Assembly (NCBI GenBank): GCA_040182905.1 | Contig: JARQWU010000058.1 | Location: 1-45,445, forward strand | Direction: 5' to 3' | From: Barthelona sp. PAP020 | Taxonomy: Eukaryota > Metamonada: BaSk clade | Length of the DNA stretch: 45,445 nucleotides | In this document: piece by piece, positions 36,828-45,445 of the stretch | Numbering within the stretch: position 1 is the first letter of the stretch | Layout: every line of letters begins with the position of its first letter | Made by a program: the position numbers and the translations under genes | Notes under the pieces: model-generated | What the model saw: the letters and a program-made list of their open reading frames with translations, nothing else | The model's database searches: none | What the model was told of the DNA's origin: nothing

Positions 36828-37248
36828 TTATCTCAAAAAAGTATATACAAAACCTGCAGTGGCAATAAAGAAACAAGAACAACCTCCAAGACCCCAATAA
36901 AAAGCAGCTTCTCCAATTAATGCGCCTGAGGCTTTTAAGGAGAAAACAAAACCAAAAGCAGATATAAAAATAAATCCAGTGAGCCAGTCGCCAACTTTAG
37001 TTAAATTAATACTACAAAATTAGAAAAAACCGGAAAAAATTAACATACCCTTCGCCGAAATCATCGCTCTCATTGCAAAATAAAGATGGAACAACGCTAC
37101 ATATACCAAATATGAGAACAAATAATATTTGATAAATATGATATGAAAAAGCTGTATAAAGAGTTGCAATAATCCCAGCACCTGCCAAAACAGCAAGTGG
37201 AACAATCAATTTAGGTGATTTTTCCTCAGAAAAGTCCATTACACACAA
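36828..37248 (-). CDS. VPS55: VPS55/LEPROT family endosomal membrane protein (two exons)
   Basis: Exon 1 is 37248-37049 and exon 2 is 37011-36828, giving 127 residues (124 if the second Met at 37239 is used), typical for the family at about 130-140. Four hydrophobic spans are visible. Exon 1 has LIVPLAVLAGAGIIATLY and IYQILFVLIFGICSVVPSLF; exon 2 has GDWLTGFIFISAFGFVFSL and AAFYWGLGGCSCFFIATAGF. Exon 2 matches the family core TGIVVSAFGFP...I.WGA. The exon-1 stretch LFVLIFGICSVVPSLF parallels LFVLIFHAISPIPHFI of human LEPROT. Vps55 forms an endosomal complex with Vps68 in yeast and acts in late-endosome to vacuole trafficking; LEPROT affects receptor surface levels. Without the splice only a truncated two-span product exists. 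Confidence 0.88.
37012..37048 (-). other. 37-nt spliceosomal intron in VPS55
   Basis: On the minus strand: donor GTATGT, branch-like TTCTAAT and acceptor TTTTGTAG, phase 2. Splicing joins the two halves of the VPS55 domain in frame. This is among the shorter spliceosomal introns known in eukaryotes. Confidence 0.88.
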
Positions 37249-37379
37249 AAAAAAAATGAGTAAAGAAACTTGTGTTTCTCTTGGAAAGCATGAAAAAAGA
37301 AAATTGTCAAAAACAAAGACTAAACATTCATTTATGTATCTGCACGAACGTATCTATGGTGAAATAATAATAAATACAA

Positions 37380-38114
37380 TTATAAAGAATTTGGAGAAAC
37401 AATATTTGACAGTTCTTCCATATCATTGTTACTTTCATTTAAAGGAATGATTTGTTCATCAACAATTTTGGAAATTTGTGGTTCTTTGTCGTTTCCAAGA
37501 GATCGAATCATAGAAAGAACTGGATTTAAAATCATTAACAAATCTGTTTGATATACTCCAAAAGCAAAAATAACACAACCAACAAAAAATAAAAACAACA
37601 ACCCAAATTTAATATCAGTTGACCTGTAACTCTTGAACTTGTAACTTAAAGTAAAACTCAAATCTGAAGGAATTTGTCTTTCTGAAATCAAATGATAATT
37701 TGGTTCTGTTTCAATACGAACGATTTTGCCTTCATGAGTGTGAAACGTCACAATTAATTGATTCAAGAAAACAGCTTCATAGCCAAAGTCCTTGTGTAAT
37801 CCTTGAATTAAAATCATGGGAGTTTGATGAATAGAATCAAAGCTAAAAGTGCCTCTGATAAAATGTTCCGCAGGTGAAAAATCACTGAAGGAGTCAAGTT
37901 GTTGACGAACTTCTTGTGGTAATTTGAAATGAACAGTTTGTGTTAATCCAAATTTAGGTGCAAAAAGGCCAGAAACCAGTTGGGGAGTGGTTTTCTGTTG
38001 AAAATTAACTTGATAAGAATCTTTCATTACAATAGCTCGATGATTTTGTCTGCACGAAACAAAAGACAAACAAACAAAGTACACAATTAATAAAAATACA
38101 TTCGAACGCTGCAT
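37380..38114 (-). CDS. Type I membrane protein of the secretory pathway, unknown
   Basis: 244 residues: a signal peptide (about 1-21, FLLIVYFVCLSFVSC), a lumenal beta-rich domain of about 140 residues, one membrane span (about 167-188, KFGLLFLFFVGCVIFAFGVY) and an acidic cytosolic tail. The segment from FLNQLIVTFHTHEG to LSFTLSYKFKSYRSTDIKFG is faintly like the part of TM9SF (nonaspanin) proteins just before their first span, but the eight later spans are absent and I do not claim the match. A subunit of an ER membrane complex is another possibility. Its ATG is only 45 nt from that of the next gene on the plus strand. Confidence 0.7.
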   Translation of the reverse strand: MQRSNVFLLIVYFVCLSFVSCRQNHRAIVMKDSYQVNFQQKTTPQLVSGLFAPKFGLTQTVHFKLPQEVRQQLDSFSDFSPAEHFIRGTFSFDSIHQTPMILIQGLHKDFGYEAVFLNQLIVTFHTHEGKIVRIETEPNYHLISERQIPSDLSFTLSYKFKSYRSTDIKFGLLFLFFVGCVIFAFGVYQTDLLMILNPVLSMIRSLGNDKEPQISKIVDEQIIPLNESNNDMEELSNIVSPNSL

Positions 38115-38159
38115 TTTGAGAAAATAAAAAAAGTGGTCTCCTCACTTCATTTTTTTTTC
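38115..38159. promoter_or_regulatory. 45-bp divergent spacer between two start codons
   Basis: Only 45 nt separate the ATG of the type I membrane protein (minus) from the ATG of the multi-span protein (plus). Both promoters must overlap each other or extend into coding sequence. The spacer has an A-rich half and a T-rich half. Confidence 0.6.
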
Positions 38160-39119
38160 ATGCAAATTCAAAAGCAAAAATCTCATAGTCAACCTACAGA
38201 AAGTGATTTTTCTACTGTTGATTCTATTGGAGTTATTTCGAGAGTAGTTGGTTTCTCTATTGGTACTATATTGGGAATTATATCCAATCCTTTTAATATT
38301 TCAATTGTATATTCGTTATTACCAGAAAAAGCCCACAATGACCTTCTTTTAATGTTGATTGGATTGACATTTTGTTATCTATCTGAATTTTTGTTTTATT
38401 ATCAAATTCGAAGGTATATGTTTTATATTATCAATAAAAAATATCCATGTGTTAGACCAATTTCAGGATTAACTGAAATATTTTCTGGATTGGCTGAATT
38501 TGGTCAAAGTCAAGTTGTACATATGGGTAGTTCAGTAATGACTTTAATGTATTTCGGTAATAGACTTGGTTTCACAATGATGTTTCCCATGCTTGCTGTT
38601 TCATTTTTAGTTTTTATACCAAGTTGGATTTTTTCTTTCTATTGGCAGTATCAAACTTTATTGAGAGCCCAATTAGATCGTATTAAGGCATTGAGAAGGA
38701 AAAAATTAGTTCAAACAAAACAATTGATGAGAGATGGACTTGTTTTCATGGGAGCATCTTTAGGTATTGGTGTTGTTGTCGTGTACAATTATTCATCCAT
38801 TATAAAGTATTTCCAACCATACATATCACCAATATTTGGGAGGATGATTCAGTTTATCCAACTAACAAACCGTATAGGTACTCAAGGAGCTATGGAGAAT
38901 CTTCATTTCTTCTTTAAATCTCCTTTTGTTATTGTGTTACCAGAACTTATTTTGAGACTTGTTTTGTTAATCATTCTTAGATTTACAGTTTACAGACGTA
39001 TCAACAAGTTGATTTATGAGCCTGATACCATTGATGAATCTGACATGTTGGTAGTTGAAGACATAAAAGAAATCAATACCAAAGATGATGCGGTTGCAGA
39101 AGAAAGTGTTGTAGAATAG
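38160..39119 (+). CDS. Multi-span membrane protein of unknown function
   Basis: 319 residues from ATG 38160; an in-frame GTG at 38133 is not a credible start. About five hydrophobic spans are visible: VVGFSIGTILGIISNPF, LLLMLIGLTFCYLSEFLFYY, MMFPMLAVSFLVFIPSWIF, GLVFMGASLGIGVVVVY and FVIVLPELILRLVLLIILRF. Between spans 3 and 4 is a basic loop (RIKALRRKKLVQTKQLMR), suggesting a cytosolic side. The C-terminal tail is acidic. No family recognised. The shared 45-bp spacer with a secretory-pathway membrane protein makes co-expression likely. Confidence 0.7.
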   Translation: MQIQKQKSHSQPTESDFSTVDSIGVISRVVGFSIGTILGIISNPFNISIVYSLLPEKAHNDLLLMLIGLTFCYLSEFLFYYQIRRYMFYIINKKYPCVRPISGLTEIFSGLAEFGQSQVVHMGSSVMTLMYFGNRLGFTMMFPMLAVSFLVFIPSWIFSFYWQYQTLLRAQLDRIKALRRKKLVQTKQLMRDGLVFMGASLGIGVVVVYNYSSIIKYFQPYISPIFGRMIQFIQLTNRIGTQGAMENLHFFFKSPFVIVLPELILRLVLLIILRFTVYRRINKLIYEPDTIDESDMLVVEDIKEINTKDDAVAEESVVE

Positions 39120-39495
39120 CAATGTGTATAAATTTATGAACAATAAAGCAAGTGTTTTTTTATTGTATGGTGTAATTGAAAAAAGTGAGGTTTTGAAAAT
39201 GAACAAAAACACTCTTTTTCAATTCTCAAGAGGATGGCTCATTTTTGAGAGATGTTTTCATTTTACAATTTTCATTTAACAAAGAGAATGAATATAAACA
39301 TATTTTTTAAAGGTTTTGGAAGTAAATTACAAATGATATAAAAGTGCAAATCTTAATCAAAGGCTTTTCAATAAAAATTCCACAATCCTTTGTATGAATA
39401 ATGTATTATTATTCTTTTTATGAACTTCAAATGAGAAAATATGGCAAAAATAACCAAATTTTTGTGAAACATCAGAAAACAGGGAAAAATAAAAT
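39120..39495. other. Convergent intergenic region with AATAAA signal
   Basis: 376 bp between two convergent genes. AATAAA at 39142-39147, 23 nt after the stop of the multi-span protein, is a plausible polyadenylation signal. No protein-like frame is seen. Confidence 0.35.
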
Positions 39496-40926
39496 CTATT
39501 CACATTTATCCTTTATTATTTCCATTAAGTTGCCTCCATTTTCAGAATTAATATCAACCAAATCCCAAATGAGGTCATGGATTACATTATACTCACCCTC
39601 AGTCAAACATAAACCAGCCCACACCAATTGCCTAATAAATTGAGAATGTTTCTCAGTTTCAATTAAATGACAATTAATCAATGAACCTAGTAAATTGTTT
39701 TTTCTTTTGCTATATGCTACAAATATATCAATAAAACCATTGTTACCCATTCCTTCTTGAAGTATTTCCATTAATTCTTCCCTTTTGATAAAATTATTTT
39801 CAATTTCAACAATTTCAAAGCAATCAATAACAAAGGGATAATATCCTCCAGAAAACAAAAAATTATTTTTAAACATGATATGTAAGGCAGAAAAACCTTC
39901 AATTACTTGAAGCGGAATATTATCACATTGAACATTCCACAAATAAATACAATTATTCATGCTGCATGTGATTATTCGGTTAAAATCAAAAAATTTCCCA
40001 TCCATCACTTGAGCTGGATGTTTAAAGCACTTTAAGCATTCACCGTCTTCAACATTCCACAACCTTGCAGTTTTGTCTTCAGAGCAACTTAAAATATGGG
40101 TACCATCTGAACATAAATCAACCGATCTGACCAAATGGTCATGAGAATAGAATTGTTGAATAACACGCAAATCATTTGCATCACAAACCAGCGGTACTTT
40201 GCATACTCTTGCCACAGCTATTATTTGTTCGTCATCCGACAATTTAAGACCAAAAACATATTTAATTGGAAATTCATTAGATGAACAAACATTGATATAC
40301 TTTATACAAATTAAAGAAGAATCAATCACTGAAAATTGCCATTTTTTAAGAAACCCACGTTTATCACAAGTGAAAAATATGGGTTGACTTTTATAACAAC
40401 AAATGTCAAAAATTCCACCGTTATTTGAGGTTTCATTCAATATTGAACAAGTTTCATAATTGTAAACAACAATTTTATAATCACAACCAATAATAAGAAT
40501 TGAATCATTCAAAAATTTCATGGTATTGATGATACCATTTAAAACTATAAAATTTTCTTGTATTATTTCCAATTTGTTGATATCAAAAATAGAAATAGAA
40601 GAACCAAATGAAATCAACATCAAATTTACTGATGGAACAGAACATAAATAATAAATACGGTTAGGTTTAGGTTCTATATATACTTGTTTTGTTAATATTA
40701 ATTCATGGGATAAAAAAATCTCATCAACATTTTTGATTGTCCTCAAACAATCAAAAAACAACTCGTATTCTCTAATTTCAAGGAAATATTTCACTAAATA
40801 ATATACATCTTTTTCTTTTTCAAAAATATCAACAATTGCACTGAAATTTTGTTCGTTCAAAAGAGATTTCACATTTTCCAAAAGATATTGCTTCTTCTTT
40901 TGTGTATCAGAAAAGATATTCATCAT
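39496..40926 (-). CDS. WD40-repeat protein, intact paralogue of the 2289-3478 pseudogene
   Basis: 476 residues, uninterrupted. An N-terminal helical region (about 1-75) is followed by a WD40 propeller (about 95-375). Its blades include HDHLVRSVDLCSDGTHILSC followed by SEDKTARLWNVEDGECL, the classical GH-WD pattern, plus several degenerate blades. The C-terminal 100 residues are helical (FIRQLVWAGLCLTEGEYNVI...WDLVDINSENGGN). WD40 propellers serve as interaction platforms; there is no catalytic signature. A helical N-terminus before a propeller is seen in WDR26-type and similar adaptors, but I cannot assign the gene to one. A second, broken copy lies 37 kb to the left on the same strand. Confidence 0.8.
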   Translation of the reverse strand: MMNIFSDTQKKKQYLLENVKSLLNEQNFSAIVDIFEKEKDVYYLVKYFLEIREYELFFDCLRTIKNVDEIFLSHELILTKQVYIEPKPNRIYYLCSVPSVNLMLISFGSSISIFDINKLEIIQENFIVLNGIINTMKFLNDSILIIGCDYKIVVYNYETCSILNETSNNGGIFDICCYKSQPIFFTCDKRGFLKKWQFSVIDSSLICIKYINVCSSNEFPIKYVFGLKLSDDEQIIAVARVCKVPLVCDANDLRVIQQFYSHDHLVRSVDLCSDGTHILSCSEDKTARLWNVEDGECLKCFKHPAQVMDGKFFDFNRIITCSMNNCIYLWNVQCDNIPLQVIEGFSALHIMFKNNFLFSGGYYPFVIDCFEIVEIENNFIKREELMEILQEGMGNNGFIDIFVAYSKRKNNLLGSLINCHLIETEKHSQFIRQLVWAGLCLTEGEYNVIHDLIWDLVDINSENGGNLMEIIKDKCE

Positions 40927-41063
40927 TCATTATTAATAAATTCAAAAAAAAAATTTTGACAAGAAAAGAAAAAAAAAAAAGCAAAAATTTGGTTTATTTA
41001 CACGTAGTTTCACTCATTTTCAAATCAAAAATCAAAAATCAAAACAATGAAATTATTTGAATA

Positions 41064-42755
41064 TCACTCATCGGTGACTTTGGCACCACGAACAAAACCA
41101 TCCTCATCAACTACTTTTTCAATATCTTTTGAATTAAGATTTTCAGAAGCTTCTGCATTGTAAAATGGAACTAAAATGTCTCTAACAAGTCCAACTTTTC
41201 TGGCTTTTGCCATTATTTCTTCATGGAACTTTTTCAATTCATCTTCAAATCTTGTTAATTCCTCGGTTCTTCTGTTCAAAGAATTTTCTTTCATTTCCAA
41301 ACGCTTGAACTTCAAATCATACTGTTCAGACACATTTGCCTTTTCTTTAGTTTCATTCAATTGTTTTTGTAACATGTTAATCTCTTCATCCTTCAGTGCA
41401 ACAGAAGACCTTAATTCTTCAATTTCTTGTTCCTTGGCAATATTATCTGTTTGTAATTCATCAATTGATAAGTTTAACGAGGTTGACATTTCATTGAACT
41501 CATTTTCTTTTATTGACAATCTTGTTTTCGTTTCTTCAACTTCTTTATCCTTAATTGTTATTTGTGAATTTAACTCTTCATTAATACTTTCGATTCTGAT
41601 TATTTTTTCATGCAGAAGAATCCAATCATGGAAAACAGATGCACCTCTTAAAAATTCAACTTTATCTAACATGTTTAATAAGAACAAATATTTAAATAAT
41701 ACAGCAACAATGTCTCTACTTGAACTACTACTGAAAAACATTTCAAATTGCTCATTATCACTGAGAAAAACCCCATCATCACCTTGAATAATTCTCTTTA
41801 AGGTGTTAAAAGGCAATTCTTTCCTGAATTTAGTTGTTTGAAGAGTGATAGATGTATCACAGAAGACAATAATTCCATTCTCGTTATCATCTTGAATCTT
41901 TATAGGATATACTAATTTATTCCATGCAGGCAATTCATATATTCTTTCAATGAATTGTCTTTTTGCAGCAATTTCATTCACACCACTTTTCACTAAAGCG
42001 CTATATATTTTTTCCACTCGATTCAACAAATCAGGTATTGTATTGTCTCCTTTGAAACAGCTTTCAGGTAAACAATCTTCCAGAACAAAATTATCCTTCA
42101 AAATTATCTTTTCCAAAGCAGTTAACTTAATTAGCTCTTCAACCATTATTTCTCCCAATGCTCCACTGACTAATCTTTCCCTTTCTTCCAAATAAAGCAA
42201 AGATAAAGGTTGACCACTCAAATTTTTATAACCTTCTTTATTTATATAACACACTCTTCTTAATTCTAATTTACTTTCAACAGGAATATCTTGTAAAACC
42301 AAAGGAACTTGTTCATTTAACCATTCATAACCTTTAGATGTCACAACTCTCACCGAAAATTCATGAATAAGCTCATCAGGGATACCAGTTTTTCTTGAAA
42401 AATTATTCATATTTTCAACAAGGGGAGAATTTAAATCAATCAATATTGATCTAAAAGTATTATCAACCAATCCAGCTGAAAAAGGAACCATTTTTTTACT
42501 TAAATCAATTATATCATCTGATCTAATTTGTTGTTCAAATGGTGTTTTTGTAAAATCCAAAAATTCTATGGTTGCAGGACTTACTTGATATAATAAATAA
42601 TAATCTTCAATGGAACTAAAAGAAAACTTATTTTCTTCGGCAATTAAACGAAAGTTATCTTCAAAAGTCTCAAAGACATTTAAGGTAATTTGCCTAAATT
42701 CAGTCTCATCTGGTATTCGTAATCGAACCCTAATGAATGCTGAAGTATTGTTCAT
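41064..42755 (-). CDS. FERM-domain protein with C-terminal coiled coil (talin-head-like)
   Basis: 563 residues. The N-terminal 360 residues fit a FERM module. A ubiquitin-like lobe opens with FIRVRLRIPDETEFRQITLNVFE, followed by a helical F2-like lobe (about 190-285, with a long helix ending AAKRQFIERIYELPAW). An F3/PTB-like lobe follows (about 285-360, LVYPIKIQDDNENGIIVFCDTSITL and LPFNTLKRIIQGDDGVFLSD), ending in a helix. The F2-F3 junction resembles talin heads, where the family reads AKxxYVxLxxxLxTYGxxFFxVK. Residues about 375-520 are a heptad coiled coil rich in Glu and Lys. FERM domains link membrane phosphoinositides or receptor tails to actin. The rod domains and actin-binding end of talin are absent. 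A cortical membrane-cytoskeleton adaptor is inferred. Confidence 0.75.
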   Translation of the reverse strand: MNNTSAFIRVRLRIPDETEFRQITLNVFETFEDNFRLIAEENKFSFSSIEDYYLLYQVSPATIEFLDFTKTPFEQQIRSDDIIDLSKKMVPFSAGLVDNTFRSILIDLNSPLVENMNNFSRKTGIPDELIHEFSVRVVTSKGYEWLNEQVPLVLQDIPVESKLELRRVCYINKEGYKNLSGQPLSLLYLEERERLVSGALGEIMVEELIKLTALEKIILKDNFVLEDCLPESCFKGDNTIPDLLNRVEKIYSALVKSGVNEIAAKRQFIERIYELPAWNKLVYPIKIQDDNENGIIVFCDTSITLQTTKFRKELPFNTLKRIIQGDDGVFLSDNEQFEMFFSSSSSRDIVAVLFKYLFLLNMLDKVEFLRGASVFHDWILLHEKIIRIESINEELNSQITIKDKEVEETKTRLSIKENEFNEMSTSLNLSIDELQTDNIAKEQEIEELRSSVALKDEEINMLQKQLNETKEKANVSEQYDLKFKRLEMKENSLNRRTEELTRFEDELKKFHEEIMAKARKVGLVRDILVPFYNAEASENLNSKDIEKVVDEDGFVRGAKVTDE

Positions 42756-43031
42756 ATTTCTTCAAAAACAAAAACAAATATAAATATTTTTTCAAAAAAG
42801 AAGAGATTTAAAGATTGCATAATCTTTTTTTCAAAGAAAATTTATGGTCATATATTCAATATTTGAATAGAATGCACAATAAATACCATTAGTTTAATAA
42901 AAAAATCATTGAAAAATGAAGTTTACAATGTTTTCCACGCGGAAAATAAAAAGAGGTTTTTCAATAAAATAATGACTAATGTGATAAGAATTCGTGTATT
43001 ATAATGTTTTCTTTTGTTCTTCCATCTCTCA

Positions 43032-45170
43032 TCATTCAATAATAAATTTATGATTGAAAAATCTGTGAACCAACCCAGCTGTTTCCCTATTTTCAAATAA
43101 TTCATTCAACTCATCAATATTCATGTGAATAATTTGATTAAAATTGCTAGTATCCTTTCTTTTCAATCGATTAAGAAATTGCAGATGTGTGGAGGATGAG
43201 ATATTGGGCAAGAACTTAAACATTGCAAAAGTGCTAGCATTATTATTGCCATATAGATCTACATTAGGGTTGGGTAACACTGCAACTAAATCAACAAGTA
43301 TTTCAGCACAATTTTTTGGACCCTTTCCATAGAGCACTTTTAAAGATGGAAATGAAAGAACAACCGATGTTACTTGGTTGTGCAAACGAGTATTTCGTAG
43401 GAAGGCATCAAATCCTTCATATGGCAACTCAATCAGAAGTATGGGTTCAGGGAAAGCTTCGACTAATTCCATCAACTGAGCCTGCAATCTTCCCTTGGTG
43501 ATACTAGATGCCAAGTCACTTAATGTCTTCCTTTCAATTCCACACGTGGGAGAAATAATATAATCTGCTGTTTGTAATCTCGATATTTCAATATTTACAC
43601 CCAATTCATACAAACAATATGGCAATGCACTTCTTGTTTCCCTTGTGTCAACAATGATAACGTCATTGGTTCTGGCTTGTGGCATCTTAAACACAGGTTT
43701 TTCTAGCTTTAATCTACTAGAAACCAAAGATCTAAACGCTTCAGATTCTCTATCACGAATAATTTCAAAATATTGCTTAGAAAATCTAGAAAGTAACAAT
43801 AAATGTAAAATGATTCGTTTTGATCCTTCAAATGCTGCACCATACATTTCTATCTGTCGAAAAGTTCTAATATTTCCATCTATCAAAATCACACAATCTG
43901 GGGCTAAATTTTGTAACAAATCTTGAGATATGTCTTTATTTCCAATGATTATCAATCTATTTGTGTTGATAAATTTTGTTCCTTGTTCAATAAACGGTAT
44001 ATCAAGATCAAAAACAGTAGCAACTGCTTGTCTTTCCGCTTCTACATTTCCGTACAATAAAACATCTCTAAAACAACTGACTTCATTAGAATCACAAATA
44101 ATCAATATCATTTCTCTACCATTTGCTTGTTCCTTTTCAATTAACCGCAAAGCAGCTTCATACTTTGGTTGAGGATCAATGTTTATGATCCGATCTTTAA
44201 GTATTCTTTCTTCGACAACTTTAAGAACATCATTTGCAATAATACTGCTAAACCACAATGGTATTTCCGACGATGGTAATGATTGATATCGTTGAATGAT
44301 TGATCGAACTAAAATATAGGAATCTAAAGAGAAACCTACAAAAACTTGATGGAAGATCCTTCTCAAACATTTCAAACCCAATAATAAATCTTTGGGTACG
44401 TTTTTTATGGATGAATTCAAGGGTAAAAGTAAATCATTTCCCGATAGACTTAAAAATTTTTTTGTTGAATCATTCTCAGGTAAAACATGTTTATACATAT
44501 TTCTCATTGATTTAGCAGTTTCAATCAAAGCATTTTTAACCCGAATTAAGGGTGTACTGCAAGAAATTTCAGTGACAATTGTCTTCACAGGAATAACATC
44601 CAGTGAATTTCTTACACTATTGGTAAACCTACTGAATAGTTCAACCTTTTCCACATGAAAAAAATTGCAAATTTCTTCCAAAGGTTTTGTCGAAAAACTA
44701 GCTGCATTATTGCTAAAAGCATGGATATTGCAATCATTTATGAATCTTTCAAAAAATAAACGACAACAAAAATACCCTATTGGTGTATTCATAAAAATAT
44801 CAGCAGAATTAACTATTAGATAAGGTTTAAAATTATTTAGATTTGTAGGAAGATTATTTAATAATAAATCAGTGGATAATACAGTGGTCGACACTAAAAA
44901 AATACCACCTTTTTCATACAACTTTAATCTCATTGTATTTGTCAAATTGTTTATATCTTGAACATTTAAATTATTTAATCTATGTTTAATAAATGAGTTT
45001 ATCATGAAATTTGATGGCGCATTGAGAAAGAAAATCAAATATTTTGATTCTTTCTTGTCAATAATTCGAAAAAAAGATTCAATAATAAACAAATGGTCCA
45101 ATCCTTCTGCAAAAATATTTAAAGAACTTGTTTTCAATAGATTTTTTAGCGCATTCTGTTGAAATTCCAT
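43032..45170 (-). CDS. XPF: XPF/ERCC4/Rad1 structure-specific DNA endonuclease
   Basis: 712 residues from ATG 45170. The N-terminal half is the inactive SF2 helicase-like module of XPF (EKGGIFLVSTTVLSTDLLLNN, AFSNNAASFS, FHVEKVELFSRF). The nuclease domain carries VDTRETRSALP with D508 and E511, TADYIISP with D536, and GIERKTLSDL with E546, R547, K548 and D552, that is the GDx(n)ERKx3D site with Ala in place of Gly. XPF pairs with ERCC1 to cut 5' of DNA lesions in nucleotide excision repair and to trim branched DNA. The C-terminal helix-hairpin-helix part is short and divergent (FLPNISSSTHLQFLNRL...). Length is well below human (916) because the acidic linker between helicase and nuclease is missing. 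Catalytic residues are intact. Confidence 0.92.
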   Translation of the reverse strand: MEFQQNALKNLLKTSSLNIFAEGLDHLFIIESFFRIIDKKESKYLIFFLNAPSNFMINSFIKHRLNNLNVQDINNLTNTMRLKLYEKGGIFLVSTTVLSTDLLLNNLPTNLNNFKPYLIVNSADIFMNTPIGYFCCRLFFERFINDCNIHAFSNNAASFSTKPLEEICNFFHVEKVELFSRFTNSVRNSLDVIPVKTIVTEISCSTPLIRVKNALIETAKSMRNMYKHVLPENDSTKKFLSLSGNDLLLPLNSSIKNVPKDLLLGLKCLRRIFHQVFVGFSLDSYILVRSIIQRYQSLPSSEIPLWFSSIIANDVLKVVEERILKDRIINIDPQPKYEAALRLIEKEQANGREMILIICDSNEVSCFRDVLLYGNVEAERQAVATVFDLDIPFIEQGTKFINTNRLIIIGNKDISQDLLQNLAPDCVILIDGNIRTFRQIEMYGAAFEGSKRIILHLLLLSRFSKQYFEIIRDRESEAFRSLVSSRLKLEKPVFKMPQARTNDVIIVDTRETRSALPYCLYELGVNIEISRLQTADYIISPTCGIERKTLSDLASSITKGRLQAQLMELVEAFPEPILLIELPYEGFDAFLRNTRLHNQVTSVVLSFPSLKVLYGKGPKNCAEILVDLVAVLPNPNVDLYGNNNASTFAMFKFLPNISSSTHLQFLNRLKRKDTSNFNQIIHMNIDELNELFENRETAGLVHRFFNHKFIIE

Positions 45171-45276
45171 CAATATTCATCAAAAACACAATAAAAAATT
45201 CTTTTTCTTTTTATTACATATTTTTCAAAAATGTTGCTACCCTTTGATAATAACATTTAATTTATTGATTTATTAA

Positions 45277-45445
45277 TCAAGGAATCCACAATAGCATTTT
45301 GTGACATTGTGCAGCACTTTCACTAACTTTGGCATTGTGATGCCTTTTTAATTGAACGATTTTCTTTTCAAAAGGCTTAAATGCTTCTCTATTCTTTTCT
45401 AACAACGAACAAATACATTTTAAAGAATTGATCAAGATAATAGAG
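45277..45445 (-). CDS. C-terminal end of a helical-repeat protein (partial)
   Basis: The minus-strand frame enters from beyond the right edge and ends at TGA 45277-45279, leaving 55 codons. The text (SLKCICSLLEKNREAFKPFEKK...AKVSESAAQCHKMLLW) has the feel of an ARM/HEAT repeat, but the family cannot be told. It lies upstream of XPF on the same strand, about 107 nt from the XPF ATG. Confidence 0.55.
   Translation of the reverse strand, partial: SIILINSLKCICSLLEKNREAFKPFEKKIVQLKRHHNAKVSESAAQCHKMLLWIP

Noticed and set aside
37256-37450. Plus-strand open frame of 64 codons between VPS55 and the type I membrane protein
   Set aside because: Overlaps the coding end of the opposite gene and reads as biased Lys/Thr filler; insufficient support.
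41176-41787. 203-codon plus-strand frame opposite the FERM protein's coiled coil
   Set aside because: Ser/Phe-rich reverse complement of a Glu/Lys coiled coil, a typical shadow frame.
1-45445. tRNA genes, rRNA, CRISPR arrays, transposon ends
   Set aside because: No GGTTCRA-type tRNA B box in a cloverleaf context, no repeat-spacer pattern, no transposase or long terminal repeats were seen by eye.

Overview
This is nuclear DNA of an AT-rich, gene-dense unicellular eukaryote. The evidence is the gene set: a 26S proteasome ATPase end, SIN3, a CLASP/TOG protein, a cytoplasmic dynein-1 heavy chain, an ER M28 peptidase, exportin-T, squalene synthase, VPS55/LEPROT, a FERM protein and the XPF nuclease. 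Spliceosomal introns are also visible. Stop codons behave as in the standard code. The dynein frame runs about 13 kb without an intron, while two other genes contain very short GT-AG introns of 42 and 37 nt with ACTAAT/TCTAAT-like branch sites. I cannot fix the lineage. Squalene synthase and the intron style argue against trichomonads, and the standard stops argue against most ciliates. A free-living or commensal protist, or an early-branching fungus-like group, would fit.

Left part (1-4073): the last 33 codons of a proteasome Rpt3-type ATPase, an ankyrin-repeat gene with an in-frame TAA and a probably spliced 3' end, and a decayed WD40 gene on the minus strand. That WD40 gene is a broken paralogue of an intact gene 37 kb away (39496-40926). 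This part is the least constrained region of the window.

Middle (4074-27026): SIN3 (minus) lies divergent from a CLASP-like TOG protein (plus, with a 5' intron). Next come a roughly 1.15 kb gap holding a WD40-like fragment, an acidic protein of unknown function (minus), and the 4322-residue dynein heavy chain (plus). In the dynein, AAA1 and AAA2 look competent, but AAA3 and AAA4 have lost key Walker residues.

Right part (27027-45445): an ERMP1-like M28 membrane peptidase (minus) faces exportin-T (plus). Squalene synthase and a secreted phytochelatin-synthase-like enzyme follow on the minus strand. Then comes a compact cluster of small membrane or trafficking genes: a small single-span protein, an unknown charged protein, VPS55, an unknown type I membrane protein and an unknown multi-span protein. 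Two of these share a 45-bp divergent promoter region. The window ends with the intact WD40 protein, a talin-like FERM/coiled-coil protein, XPF, and the C-terminal end of one more minus-strand gene.

The genes are mostly unrelated housekeeping and cytoskeleton genes and do not form one pathway. Dynein and CLASP act on microtubules, squalene synthase, ERMP1-like and VPS55 act in the endomembrane system, and SIN3, XPF and exportin-T act in the nucleus. No tRNA, rRNA, CRISPR array or transposon was recognised.
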